A model generated the notes under the pieces. It searched no databases. It was given only the letters and a program-made list of their open reading frames with translations, and was not told the origin of the DNA. This document shows positions 33,794 to 42,422 of a DNA stretch of 64,000 nucleotides, piece after piece. A program made the translations under genes and the position numbers. Each line of letters starts with the position of its first letter. Position 1 is the stretch's first letter. The DNA comes from an uncultured Pelagibacteraceae bacterium. Its GTDB lineage: Bacteria; Pseudomonadota; Alphaproteobacteria; Pelagibacterales; Pelagibacteraceae. Location: assembly GCA_902617625.1 (NCBI GenBank), contig CACMXJ010000002.1, positions 62,001 through 126,000 on the forward strand, given 5' to 3'.

Positions 33794-35062
33794 ATGAACA
33801 CAAATAATAAAAATATTCTTTATTGCTCTTTCTGCGGCAAAAGCCAACACGAGGTAAGAAAATTAATTGCGGGTCCAACTGTCTTTATTTGTGATGAGTG
33901 TGTTGAACTTTGCATGGATATTATAAAAGAAGAAAGCAAAGATACGTTTGTAAAACATCAAGATGGTTTACCATCACCAAAAGAGATTTGTACTGTTCTA
34001 GATGATTATGTAATCGGACAATCTCACGCAAAAAAAGTTTTATCAGTAGCTGTTCACAATCACTACAAAAGACTAAATTATGAAAATAAAACAAGTAAAA
34101 ATGTAGAGCTTGCAAAATCTAATATACTCTTGGTTGGTCCAACAGGATGTGGAAAAACATTATTAGCACAAACGTTGGCTAGAATTTTAGATGTTCCATT
34201 TACAATGGCTGATGCAACAACTTTAACTGAAGCAGGTTACGTAGGTGAGGATGTAGAAAATATTATTTTAAAATTGTTGCAAGCAGCAGATTATAATGTT
34301 GAAAAAGCCCAAAGGGGAATTGTGTACATTGATGAGGTAGATAAGATTAGTAGAAAATCTGAAAATCCGTCTATTACTAGAGACGTTTCTGGTGAAGGTG
34401 TTCAACAAGCTTTATTGAAGATAATGGAAGGAACAATTGCAAGTGTACCTCCTCAAGGTGGTAGAAAACACCCTCAACAAGAATTCTTACAAGTCGATAC
34501 TACAAATATTTTATTTATTTGTGGTGGAGCATTTGCGGGACTTGATAAAATTATTTCTCAGAGAGATAAAGGAACATCTATCGGTTTTGGAGCAGATGTT
34601 AAGAATATACAAGATAAAAAAACTGGTGAGTGGATGAAGAACTTAGAGCCTGAGGATTTGCTTAAATATGGATTAATACCTGAGTTTATTGGCAGATTAC
34701 CTATGATTGCAACTCTTGAAGATTTAGATGAAAAATCTTTAATTAAAATACTGCAAGAACCAAAAAATTCGTTAACAAAACAATATCAGGAGTTATTTAA
34801 ACTAGATGGTGCAAAATTAATATTTAAAGACTCTGCACTTAAAGAAATTGCAATTAAAGCAATCAGCAAAAAAACAGGAGCCAGAGGTTTAAGATCTATT
34901 TTAGAAAATATACTTCTTAAAACTATGTATGATTTACCAAGTCAAGAAAATATTGAGGAGGTAATAGTCGACTCATCAGCGGCTAAAGGTCTGTCGCAGC
35001 CTATCATTGTTCATTCGAAAAAGGATGGTAAATCCAAAACAACTAAGACAACAGCGGCTTAA
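33794..35062 (+). CDS. clpX: ATP-dependent Clp protease ATP-binding subunit ClpX
   Basis: A 422-residue AAA+ unfoldase. The N-terminal zinc domain has its four cysteines in [11 protein letters not shown] and CDECVELC; Walker A is [12 protein letters not shown] near residue 115, Walker [10 protein letters not shown] near 178, and the pore loop GYVGEDVE and ClpP-binding IGF loop (FIGRLP region follows) are recognisable. A short Lys/Thr-rich tail ends the protein. It pairs with ClpP immediately upstream. Confidence 0.97.
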   Translation: MNTNNKNILYCSFCGKSQHEVRKLIAGPTVFICDECVELCMDIIKEESKDTFVKHQDGLPSPKEICTVLDDYVIGQSHAKKVLSVAVHNHYKRLNYENKTSKNVELAKSNILLVGPTGCGKTLLAQTLARILDVPFTMADATTLTEAGYVGEDVENIILKLLQAADYNVEKAQRGIVYIDEVDKISRKSENPSITRDVSGEGVQQALLKIMEGTIASVPPQGGRKHPQQEFLQVDTTNILFICGGAFAGLDKIISQRDKGTSIGFGADVKNIQDKKTGEWMKNLEPEDLLKYGLIPEFIGRLPMIATLEDLDEKSLIKILQEPKNSLTKQYQELFKLDGAKLIFKDSALKEIAIKAISKKTGARGLRSILENILLKTMYDLPSQENIEEVIVDSSAAKGLSQPIIVHSKKDGKSKTTKTTAA

Positions 35063-35122
35063 TAACCCTAATAACTTGTAAAAAGGTATTGCAAAAATAA
35101 TATTAATATCCATATTGATTTT

Positions 35123-37501
35123 ATGGATGTAAAAACTTCTTCACCATTATTACCACTCAGAGATATTGTGGTCTTTCCTAGCATGGTAATTCCACTTTTT
35201 GTTGGAAGAGATAAATCAATCTCTGCTTTAAACGAGGTGATGAAAAAAGAAAAAAAAATAATTTTAGTAACTCAAAAAAATTCTGAAATTGATGACCCTA
35301 AGAAAACAGATATTTTTATGTATGGATGCGAAGGTAGCATCTTACAACTTTTGAAACTCCCAGATGGAACAGTAAAAGTTTTAGTTGAAGGTGTTCGTAG
35401 AGTAAAAATCATAGATTTTAAAGATAATGAAAAGTTTATAACTTGTGATTTTACACCTCACAATGATGTGATCAATGGTGATGAAGATTTGTATCCGTTA
35501 GCTGTTACAGCAATCAGACGAATGGAAAAATTAACTTCTATAAATAAAAAAGTTTCTAACGAGACTATTAATACAATTAAAAAATTAAAAGATCCGTCTC
35601 AAATTGCAGACAACATTGCTTCACACATCACAGCAACAATTTCAGAGAAACAACAAATCTTTGAGACTATAGATGTAAAGAAAAGATTAAATGCGATCAT
35701 AAAAATAATGGAAAATGAAACAAGCATTATTGGAGTTGAAAAAAGAATTAGAGGAAGGGTCAAAACCCAAATGGAAAAAACTCAGAGAGAATATTATTTA
35801 AATGAGCAATTAAAAGCTATCCAAAAAGAGTTGGGTGAGATAGAGGATGGTAAAGATGAAAATACAAGTTTAAATAAAGCGATCCTTAAATCTAAAATGC
35901 CGAAAGATGTTGAGAAAAAATGTCTTCAAGAATTGAAAAAATTAAAAAATATGAGTCCAATGTCAGCAGAGGCTACTGTAGTAAGAAATTACTTAGATTG
36001 GATGATAGATCTTCCTTGGCATAAAAAAAGTGACGTTGTTATAGATTTAAAAAAAGCTCTTGAAGTTTTAGATAAAGATCATTTTGGTTTAGAAAAAGTT
36101 AAAGAGAGAATTATTGAATTTTTAGCAGTTCAAAAAAGAATGGATAAGATTAAAGGTCCTATTTTATGTTTAGTAGGACCACCTGGTGTTGGAAAAACAT
36201 CTTTAGGAAAATCAATTGCTAAAGCAACAAATAGAGAATTTGTAAGAATGTCAGTAGGTGGAATGAGAGACGAGGCAGAAATTAGGGGTCACAGAAGAAC
36301 TTATATTGGTTCTTTACCAGGTAAAATTATTCAAATGATGAAAAAAGCTGGAACTAAAAATCCACTGATACTCTTAGACGAGATTGATAAAGTTGGAAAT
36401 GATTATAGGGGAGATCCTTCTTCAGCTTTATTAGAGGCTTTAGACCCAGAGCAAAACACGACTTTTAATGATCACTATCTAGAGGTTGATTATGATTTAT
36501 CTGATGTAATGTTTGTGACTACAGCTAACACACTAAATATTTTGCCTCCATTATTAGACAGAATGGAAGTTATTAGATTAGCAGGTTACACAGAGGATGA
36601 AAAAATAAATATTGCAAACAAATATCTTCTTCCAAAACAAATAAAAGATAATGGTGTGAAGGAAAAAGAAATGAATTTGGGTGATGATATTATAAAAGAG
36701 GTAATTAGAAGTTACACAAAGGAGTCTGGAGTAAGAAATCTTGAGAGAGAAATTTCTAAAATTGCAAGAAAAGTAGTTAAAAAGGTTGTCTCTGGAGAAG
36801 AAAAAGAAGTCAATATCAGCACAAAAAATCTACCAGACTTTTTAGGAGTTCCTAAATTTAAATCAGGTGAGTTAGAGTCTGAAAATAGAGTGGGTATAGT
36901 AACAGGATTAGCTTGGACTGAGTATGGTGGAGAGATTTTAAAAATAGAGACAGTAACAATGCCAGGTAAAGGCCGTATGCAAATTACTGGAAAGCTTGGT
37001 GACGTCATGCAAGAGTCGGTTAAAGCTGCAAAATCATTTGTAAGATCAAAATGCTTAGAATATGGAATTATTCCTCCATTATTTGAGAAAAAAGATTTTC
37101 ACATTCATGTTCCTGAGGGAGCAACGCCAAAAGATGGCCCATCTGCTGGAATAGGAATGGTTACATCAATAGTTTCATCAATTACAAACATTCCAGTAAA
37201 AAGAGATGTGGCTATGACAGGTGAAGTAACATTGACTGGCCAAGTATTGCCTATTGGTGGGCTGAAAGAAAAGCTATTAGCAGCCCATAGAGCAGGTATA
37301 AAAGAGGTTTTAATTCCAAAAGAAAATGAAAAAGACCTGGTAGATATGCCAAAAAAGATTATTGATGAAATAAAAATTACTCCAGTTGAGTTTGCTGATG
37401 AAGTTTTAAAAATCGCCCTAACTAAAGAGCTTAAGAAGACAGAGTGGGTTGAGGTTGATATGTCTAAAAAAGATGATAAATCTCAAGCGAGTATACAATA
37501 A
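35123..37501 (+). CDS. lon: ATP-dependent protease Lon
   Basis: A 792-residue AAA+ serine protease. It begins with the LON N-domain (LPLRDIVVFPSMVIPLFVGR), has Walker A GPPGVGKTSLGKS near residue 353, Walker B LILLDEIDKVG, and the Ser-Lys catalytic dyad at Ser674 (PKDGPSAGIGM) and Lys717 (GGLKEKLLAAHRAG). Length and order match LonA. The clpX-lon gap of 60 bases holds no clear terminator or heat-shock promoter that I can support. Confidence 0.97.
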   Translation: MDVKTSSPLLPLRDIVVFPSMVIPLFVGRDKSISALNEVMKKEKKIILVTQKNSEIDDPKKTDIFMYGCEGSILQLLKLPDGTVKVLVEGVRRVKIIDFKDNEKFITCDFTPHNDVINGDEDLYPLAVTAIRRMEKLTSINKKVSNETINTIKKLKDPSQIADNIASHITATISEKQQIFETIDVKKRLNAIIKIMENETSIIGVEKRIRGRVKTQMEKTQREYYLNEQLKAIQKELGEIEDGKDENTSLNKAILKSKMPKDVEKKCLQELKKLKNMSPMSAEATVVRNYLDWMIDLPWHKKSDVVIDLKKALEVLDKDHFGLEKVKERIIEFLAVQKRMDKIKGPILCLVGPPGVGKTSLGKSIAKATNREFVRMSVGGMRDEAEIRGHRRTYIGSLPGKIIQMMKKAGTKNPLILLDEIDKVGNDYRGDPSSALLEALDPEQNTTFNDHYLEVDYDLSDVMFVTTANTLNILPPLLDRMEVIRLAGYTEDEKINIANKYLLPKQIKDNGVKEKEMNLGDDIIKEVIRSYTKESGVRNLEREISKIARKVVKKVVSGEEKEVNISTKNLPDFLGVPKFKSGELESENRVGIVTGLAWTEYGGEILKIETVTMPGKGRMQITGKLGDVMQESVKAAKSFVRSKCLEYGIIPPLFEKKDFHIHVPEGATPKDGPSAGIGMVTSIVSSITNIPVKRDVAMTGEVTLTGQVLPIGGLKEKLLAAHRAGIKEVLIPKENEKDLVDMPKKIIDEIKITPVEFADEVLKIALTKELKKTEWVEVDMSKKDDKSQASIQ

Positions 37502-37540
37502 TCTTTTATTTTCCAGATATTTACTTAAATAAATTTTTTT

Positions 37541-37567
37541 GATCTAAGCTGATTTATTCACTAGATC
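37541..37567. promoter_or_regulatory. spaced inverted repeat upstream of dctP system 2
   Basis: The six-base arms GATCTA (37541-37546) and TAGATC (37562-37567) are exact reverse complements with centres 21 bases apart, two DNA turns, which would suit a dimeric regulator. It lies just upstream of a second palindrome. Chance is possible for so short an arm in AT-rich DNA. Confidence 0.3.
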
Positions 37568-37578
37568 TATATTAATAT

Positions 37579-37593
37579 TTTAGGTAACCTAAA
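37579..37593. promoter_or_regulatory. perfect 7-1-7 palindrome upstream of dctP system 2, operator candidate
   Basis: TTTAGGT at 37579-37585 and ACCTAAA at 37587-37593 flank a single A, in the 30 bases before the AAGGGA ribosome-binding site of dctP. The GC core (AGGT/ACCT) stands out in surroundings that are almost purely A and T. Position overlapping or just after the likely transcription start suggests a repressor site. Confidence 0.45.
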
Positions 37594-37623
37594 TTAAATA
37601 AATAATAACTAAGGGAAATAAAT

Positions 37624-38598
37624 ATGAATAAATTAAGTAAAATAATCGTTGTATTGTTCTCATCTTTATTCTTAAGTTTTGCAGCAAACTCAGTTGAAGT
37701 AAAATTTGGACATGTGGGTAAACCAGGTTCTCTATTTTCAGCTTCAGTTGATCATTTTGCTAAACTTGCTAATAAGAGATTAGGTAACAAAGGTAAAGTA
37801 ACTGTATTTGGTTCTTCACAACTTGGAAAAGATAAACAAGGAATGCAGAAACTAAAATTGGGTACAGTTAATATGTGGTTACCTTCATCAGTAATGGCTT
37901 CTATTCATGATGAGTTTGGTGTTTTTGATATGCCTTTTATTATTAAAGACAGAAAGCACATGGCTAAAGTAGAAAAAAATGTTTTACCAGGTATGTTTAA
38001 AAACCTTGAAGATAAAACAGGTTACAAAGTTATTGCTGTATGGGAAAATGGTTTTAGACACATAACAAATAATACTAGACCAATTAATACTCCAGGTGAT
38101 TTAAAAGGAATTAAATTAAGAACTCCTAAATCAAAATGGAGAGTTAAAATGTTCCAATCATATGGTGCAAACCCAACTCCAATGTCTTTTTCTGAAGTAT
38201 TTACTGCTTTAAAAACAGGAACAATGGACGGACAAGAAAACCCATATGCTCAAATAGCTAGTGCTAAATTTCAAGAAGTTCAAAAATATTTATCAATCAC
38301 AGGTCACGTTTATACTCCTGCTTATGTGACTGTTCATAAGGATCACTGGAGCAAACTACCTGCGGATGTTCAAGATATTTTAGAAAAAGCTGCTCAAGAT
38401 ACACAAAAATTTGTGTACAAGGAAGCTGCTAAACTTGAAAAATCTTTATTAAAAGTAATTAAAGATGCTGGTGTCCAAGTAAACGAAGCGGACAAAGGTG
38501 CTTTTATTGCAGCTAGTAAAGGTATTTATGATCAATTTGGATCAGAAGTTCCTACTGGTGGTGCTTTAGTTAAAAAAGTATCATCTTTAGCAAAGTAG
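37624..38598 (+). CDS. dctP: TRAP transporter substrate-binding protein (DctP family), system 2
   Basis: A 324-residue periplasmic binding protein: signal peptide to about residue 22 (LFLSFAANS), then VEVKFGHVGKPGSLFSAS. It contains the classical DctP landmarks GSSQLGKDKQGMQKLKLGT, the ligand arginine in GIKLRTPKSKW, and FTALKTGTMDGQENPYAQI. This is the dicarboxylate/hydroxyacid (DctP proper) branch, unlike system 1. Starts after a strong AAGGGA site. Downstream crotonase and CoA-transferase genes suggest the cargo is activated with CoA. Confidence 0.93.
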   Translation: MNKLSKIIVVLFSSLFLSFAANSVEVKFGHVGKPGSLFSASVDHFAKLANKRLGNKGKVTVFGSSQLGKDKQGMQKLKLGTVNMWLPSSVMASIHDEFGVFDMPFIIKDRKHMAKVEKNVLPGMFKNLEDKTGYKVIAVWENGFRHITNNTRPINTPGDLKGIKLRTPKSKWRVKMFQSYGANPTPMSFSEVFTALKTGTMDGQENPYAQIASAKFQEVQKYLSITGHVYTPAYVTVHKDHWSKLPADVQDILEKAAQDTQKFVYKEAAKLEKSLLKVIKDAGVQVNEADKGAFIAASKGIYDQFGSEVPTGGALVKKVSSLAK

Positions 38599-38617
38599 TA
38601 TAATTTAAATTATCTAA

Positions 38618-38642
38618 TCAGGCCCTCATTCAGAGGGCCTGA
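38618..38642 (+). other. hairpin between dctP and dctQ (system 2), no U-tract
   Basis: A ten-base perfect stem TCAGGCCCTC / GAGGGCCTGA (38618-38627 and 38633-38642) with a five-base loop lies between the dctP stop and the dctQ ATG at 38650. No run of T follows, so it is not a standard intrinsic terminator; it could stabilise the dctP mRNA 3' end or mask the dctQ ribosome-binding region, which lies in its 3' arm. Confidence 0.8.
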
Positions 38643-38649
38643 ATATAAT

Positions 38650-39159
38650 ATGAAATTACAAAATTTTATTAATTCATACGAAAAAGTATTAAAACTAATA
38701 CTGTTTATAATGATGGTGGCATTAGCAGTAACGGTTTTACTTGGAGTTACCTTTCGTTTTGCTGGCAGTGCATTAGTTTGGTACGATGAAGTTGCTGCTG
38801 TTCAACTTGCATGGATAACATACTATGGTTCCGCCTATGCCGCATTAAAAGGTTCTCACATAAGTGTGCCAAGTATTTTCAAAGCTTTTCCACTGCCATT
38901 AAGAAAAATTTTTTTTGTTGTTTCTAAGCTAGTTGTTTATGGTTTTTTGCTATTATTAGCATATTACGGTTATTTAGTTTTAACCTTAATAACAGGTGAA
39001 ACGTTAGTGACATTAGAATGGGTACCTCAGCCATTTGTTCAATCAGTAATTCCAATTGCATCATGTCTTTTTATTTTGTCTGAGACATTAAGAATTCCAG
39101 AGGATTATAAAAATTTAGTTCTACAAAATACAGGTGACGAGCAAACAGGAGATATTTAA
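38650..39159 (+). CDS. dctQ: TRAP transporter small permease (DctQ), system 2
   Basis: A 169-residue four-helix membrane protein with the DctQ core VLLGVTFRFAGSALVWYDEVAAVQLAW seen in two parts near residues 31-57, then GSAYAALKGSHISV and a third helix pair. The N-terminal hydrophilic part is short compared with system 1. It lacks an obvious Shine-Dalgarno sequence because the region is occupied by the preceding hairpin. Its stop overlaps the dctM start by one base. Confidence 0.9.
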   Translation: MKLQNFINSYEKVLKLILFIMMVALAVTVLLGVTFRFAGSALVWYDEVAAVQLAWITYYGSAYAALKGSHISVPSIFKAFPLPLRKIFFVVSKLVVYGFLLLLAYYGYLVLTLITGETLVTLEWVPQPFVQSVIPIASCLFILSETLRIPEDYKNLVLQNTGDEQTGDI

Positions 39160-40442
39160 TGATAATTCTAACAATGTTTATGGTCTTGTTGCTTCTGTTG
39201 TCTATAAATGTGCCTATTGCGATTGGCCTTGCAGTAACAACTATTATTGCAATGGTTATGAAAACCGGCACAAGTTTTTTAATTGATACTGCAATCGTAA
39301 TGTTTGATGGATCAATGAAGTTTCCATTGATTGCAATTCCATTATTTATTTTAGCTGGATCAATTATGAATAGTGCTGGTATTTCGCGAAGACTTATAGC
39401 TTTTGCCTCTGCTCTAGTTGGATTTATCAAAGGTGGGTTGAGTATGATTAATATTGCAACCTCAATGTTTTTTGCTGAAATTTCTGGGTCGGCAGTTGCC
39501 GATGTTGCTGCACTAGGTTCTATTTTAATTCCTGCGATGAAGAAGAAAGGATACCCAGGAGCATTTGCTGCTGCGGTGACTTCATCGTCAGCATCTTTAG
39601 CGATCATTATTCCACCATCAATACCAATGATTGTTTATGCAGTTATGTCTCAAAGTTCAGTTGTACAATTATTTGTTGCTGGAATTATTCCTGGAGTAAT
39701 AGGTGGATTTTTTCTTATGTTGGCAGCTTATGTTACAGCAAGAAAGAAAAATTTTCCTGTTGAGGAGACATTCAATATACCAAACGTTAAAAAAACAGCA
39801 AAAGATGCAGCTTTAGCCTTTTTACTACCAGTAATTATTTTAGGAGGGATTTTTGGAGGCGTTGTAACAGCTACAGAGGGAGCTGGTTTAGCCGTTGTAG
39901 CATCTTTGGTAATAGGTTTTATCTATAAAGAAATAGACTTTAAAAGGCTATATGAGTCAGCTTGTGAGGGAGCGATACAGACTGCATCTGTAATGTTATT
40001 AGTTGCAGCATCTGTTTTATTAGGAGAGTTTTTAACGATTGAACAAATTCCTCAAAAGGTTGCTGAGTCAATTATTGATTTTACTAATAATAAATATGCA
40101 GTTTTAGGAATTCTAAATATATTTTTATTAATTATAGGTTTCTTTTTACACTCAGTTGCAGCAATAATTTTAACTGTACCAATAGTAATGCCATTAGTTA
40201 ATGCAGTCGGTATTGATCCTGTTCATTTTGGAATTATTGTAACTTTAAACCTAGCTATAGGACAGCAAACACCTCCAGTAGCAAGTGTACTAGTAACAGC
40301 CTGTTCAGTTGCAAAAGCAGACATCTGGGATGTAACAAGATCAAACATATCATTTATATGTGTGTTGTTAGTTTTATTACTTTTGGTAACTTATGTACCA
40401 GCAATACCAATGACATTAGTAGAGTATTTTTATAGGAGTTAG
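39159..40442 (+). CDS. dctM: TRAP transporter large permease (DctM), system 2
   Basis: A 427-residue, twelve-helix DctM subunit. Family blocks are FPLIAIPLFILAGSIMNSAG, EISGSAVADVAALGSILIP, AIIIPPSIPMIVYAV, GGVVTATEGAGLAVVASL and IGQQTPPVASVLVTACSVAK. It uses the sodium gradient to import the ligand delivered by the second DctP. It shares a base with dctQ and directly abuts the crotonase gene (0 bases), supporting one operon of at least five genes. Confidence 0.93.
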   Translation: MIILTMFMVLLLLLSINVPIAIGLAVTTIIAMVMKTGTSFLIDTAIVMFDGSMKFPLIAIPLFILAGSIMNSAGISRRLIAFASALVGFIKGGLSMINIATSMFFAEISGSAVADVAALGSILIPAMKKKGYPGAFAAAVTSSSASLAIIIPPSIPMIVYAVMSQSSVVQLFVAGIIPGVIGGFFLMLAAYVTARKKNFPVEETFNIPNVKKTAKDAALAFLLPVIILGGIFGGVVTATEGAGLAVVASLVIGFIYKEIDFKRLYESACEGAIQTASVMLLVAASVLLGEFLTIEQIPQKVAESIIDFTNNKYAVLGILNIFLLIIGFFLHSVAAIILTVPIVMPLVNAVGIDPVHFGIIVTLNLAIGQQTPPVASVLVTACSVAKADIWDVTRSNISFICVLLVLLLLVTYVPAIPMTLVEYFYRS

Positions 40443-41225
40443 ATGAGTAGTTTAATTAAGTTAAATAAAATAAATAGGCATTTATCTGAAGTTGTTATTA
40501 ATAGACCAGAAAAATTAAACGCAATGACTAAACCAATGTGGATAAAACTTGGTAAAATTTTTAAAAAAATTTCAAAAGAAAAAAACCTTAGATGTGTAAT
40601 CATAAGAGGTGAGGGTGGAAAATCTTTTTCACCTGGAAATGATATTGGAGAATTTAAAAAAGAAAGATCATCATCAAAATTAGCAAAATCTTATGGAAAG
40701 TTTTTACATGGAACTTTGGGATCAATTTTTAATTGTCCAGTACCTACAATAGCTATGATTGAGGGAATTTGTGTGGGAGGTGGTTTAGAAATTGCCGCTT
40801 GTTGTGATATTAGAATTTGTGGGAAAAGTTCAAGATTTGGTATACCAATAAAAAGACTTGGTTTAACAATGGCTGCAAAAGAACTAGAAGTTCTTTTAAA
40901 AGCAACTACCTACTCAACTGCGATGGAAATTTTGTTTGAGGGAAGAGTATTTGATTCTCAAGAGGCTTTAGAAAAAAGATTGGTTAATAGAGTAGTTAAT
41001 GATGAAGACGTAAGGAAAGAAGCATATAAATCAGCTGAACTAATATGTGAAGGTGCTCCTAAAGTTGCTAGATGGCATAAAGAATTTGCAAGAAACATTT
41101 TAAAGAAAGGTAAAGTAACAGAAAAAATAAATAATCTCGGTTACAAATGCTATGATACTGAGGATTTTAAAATTGGATATCAATCCTTCCTAAATAAAAC
41201 TAAGCCAAAATTTAAAAATAAATAA
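40443..41225 (+). CDS. enoyl-CoA hydratase/isomerase (crotonase) family protein
   Basis: A 260-residue crotonase-fold protein. The oxyanion-hole segments are FSPGNDIGEF (normally SAGxDL) and IEGICVGGGLEIAACCDIRI. The catalytic glutamates of classic enoyl-CoA hydratase are not clear: the second region reads FGIPIKRLGLTMAAKELEVL. It therefore may act as hydratase, isomerase, decarboxylase or hydrolase on a CoA thioester. It is joined directly to dctM and is followed 6 bases later by a CoA transferase, so it likely acts on the imported acid after CoA activation. Confidence 0.85.
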   Translation: MSSLIKLNKINRHLSEVVINRPEKLNAMTKPMWIKLGKIFKKISKEKNLRCVIIRGEGGKSFSPGNDIGEFKKERSSSKLAKSYGKFLHGTLGSIFNCPVPTIAMIEGICVGGGLEIAACCDIRICGKSSRFGIPIKRLGLTMAAKELEVLLKATTYSTAMEILFEGRVFDSQEALEKRLVNRVVNDEDVRKEAYKSAELICEGAPKVARWHKEFARNILKKGKVTEKINNLGYKCYDTEDFKIGYQSFLNKTKPKFKNK

Positions 41226-41231
41226 TCATAA

Positions 41232-42422
41232 ATGGCATCATTAAAAGGCATACGAGTATTAGAGATGGCTCAAATAATGGCTGGTCCTACCTGTGGATTA
41301 CTATTGGCAGATCTAGGGGCTGAAGTTATTAAGATAGAAAAAACTCCAGGAGGTGATGATACTAGAAATTTCCTTCCCCCCGATGTCAATGGAGTATCGG
41401 CAGCATACTTAATGATGAATAGAAATAAAAAAGGTATTGCTTTAAATTTAAAAGATAAAGAAGGAATTGAAATTTTTAAGACGATGATAAAAAATTCTGA
41501 TGTAGTTTTAGAAAATTTTAGAAAAGGGACATTAGAAAAACTAGGTATCGGTTATGATACGATGTCAAAAATTAATCCTAAAATTATTTTATGTGAAATT
41601 TCTGGTTATGGAAGAACAGGTCCCTATGCAAATAAAGGAGGATTTGATTTAGTAGCACAAGGCATGAGTGGTTTGATGAGTATTACTGGTGAGGATAAAA
41701 ATAAACCACCAATGAAAGTAGGAGCACCACTTACAGATATCACTGCAGGATTGCTTGCTGCAAGCGGTGTCTTAGCAGCTTTAATTCATAGATATAAAAC
41801 TGGCGAAGGTCAAAAAGTTGATACATCTTTGTATGAAGCAGGAATAGTACATACTTACTGGCAATCAGCAATTGCTGGTGCAACTGGTGTATCACCGGGT
41901 CCTCTTGGATCCGCTCATCCTTTGACTGCACCTTATCAAGCTTTTAAAACAAAAGATAAATGGATAACTGTTGGTGCATCAAATCAGAATACATGGCTTA
42001 TGTTATTAAAGGCAATCAATCGTCAAGATCTTAATGAGGATGAAAAATTTTCAACTAATTCAAGTAGAAAAAAAAATTTAAATGAACTTGTAGAAATACT
42101 TAATAATGAATTTATCAAAAAACCTTCTCAAGAATGGTTAAAAATATTTGATGAAAATGGTTTACCATGTGGTCCTATAAATTCGATAACCGACATGTTT
42201 AAAGACCCTCAAACTATTGAAAGAGAGATGATTATAGAGGTAAATAATAAAAAAGCTGGTCCAAGCAAAGCTGTTGGAATGCCAATTAAATTTTCAAAAA
42301 GCAAAACTGAAAAATCCAAGGGTGCACCAGATTTAGGTGAGCATACAAGAGAAATAATGAAAAATTTTGGTTATAAAGATGAAGAGATAGATGATTTTTA
42401 TAACAAAAAAATAATTCTTTAA
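41232..42422 (+). CDS. CaiB/BaiF family (type III) CoA transferase
   Basis: A 396-residue class III CoA transferase. It starts LKGIRVLEMAQIMAGPTCGLLLADLGAEVIKIE (seen over residues 4-36), has the catalytic aspartate Asp139 in GGFDLVAQGMSG, and the C-terminal DLGEHTREIMKNFGY. Such enzymes move CoA between carboxylates (succinyl-CoA, formyl-CoA, mesaconyl-CoA types). With the crotonase and TRAP genes it would activate an imported hydroxy- or unsaturated acid. Its 3' end overlaps the convergent dehydrogenase gene by four bases. Confidence 0.92.
   Translation: MASLKGIRVLEMAQIMAGPTCGLLLADLGAEVIKIEKTPGGDDTRNFLPPDVNGVSAAYLMMNRNKKGIALNLKDKEGIEIFKTMIKNSDVVLENFRKGTLEKLGIGYDTMSKINPKIILCEISGYGRTGPYANKGGFDLVAQGMSGLMSITGEDKNKPPMKVGAPLTDITAGLLAASGVLAALIHRYKTGEGQKVDTSLYEAGIVHTYWQSAIAGATGVSPGPLGSAHPLTAPYQAFKTKDKWITVGASNQNTWLMLLKAINRQDLNEDEKFSTNSSRKKNLNELVEILNNEFIKKPSQEWLKIFDENGLPCGPINSITDMFKDPQTIEREMIIEVNNKKAGPSKAVGMPIKFSKSKTEKSKGAPDLGEHTREIMKNFGYKDEEIDDFYNKKIIL

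Noticed and set aside
35063-35122. Heat-shock promoter before lon
   Set aside because: No sigma32-like elements; housekeeping-like hexamers have 18-19 base spacers and weak matches.
37502-37540. Terminator after lon
   Set aside because: A T-run is present but no stem precedes it.
39071-39607. 178-codon minus-strand open frame
   Set aside because: Entirely opposite dctQ/dctM of TRAP system 2, whose membrane-protein codons create complementary open frames; no independent features.
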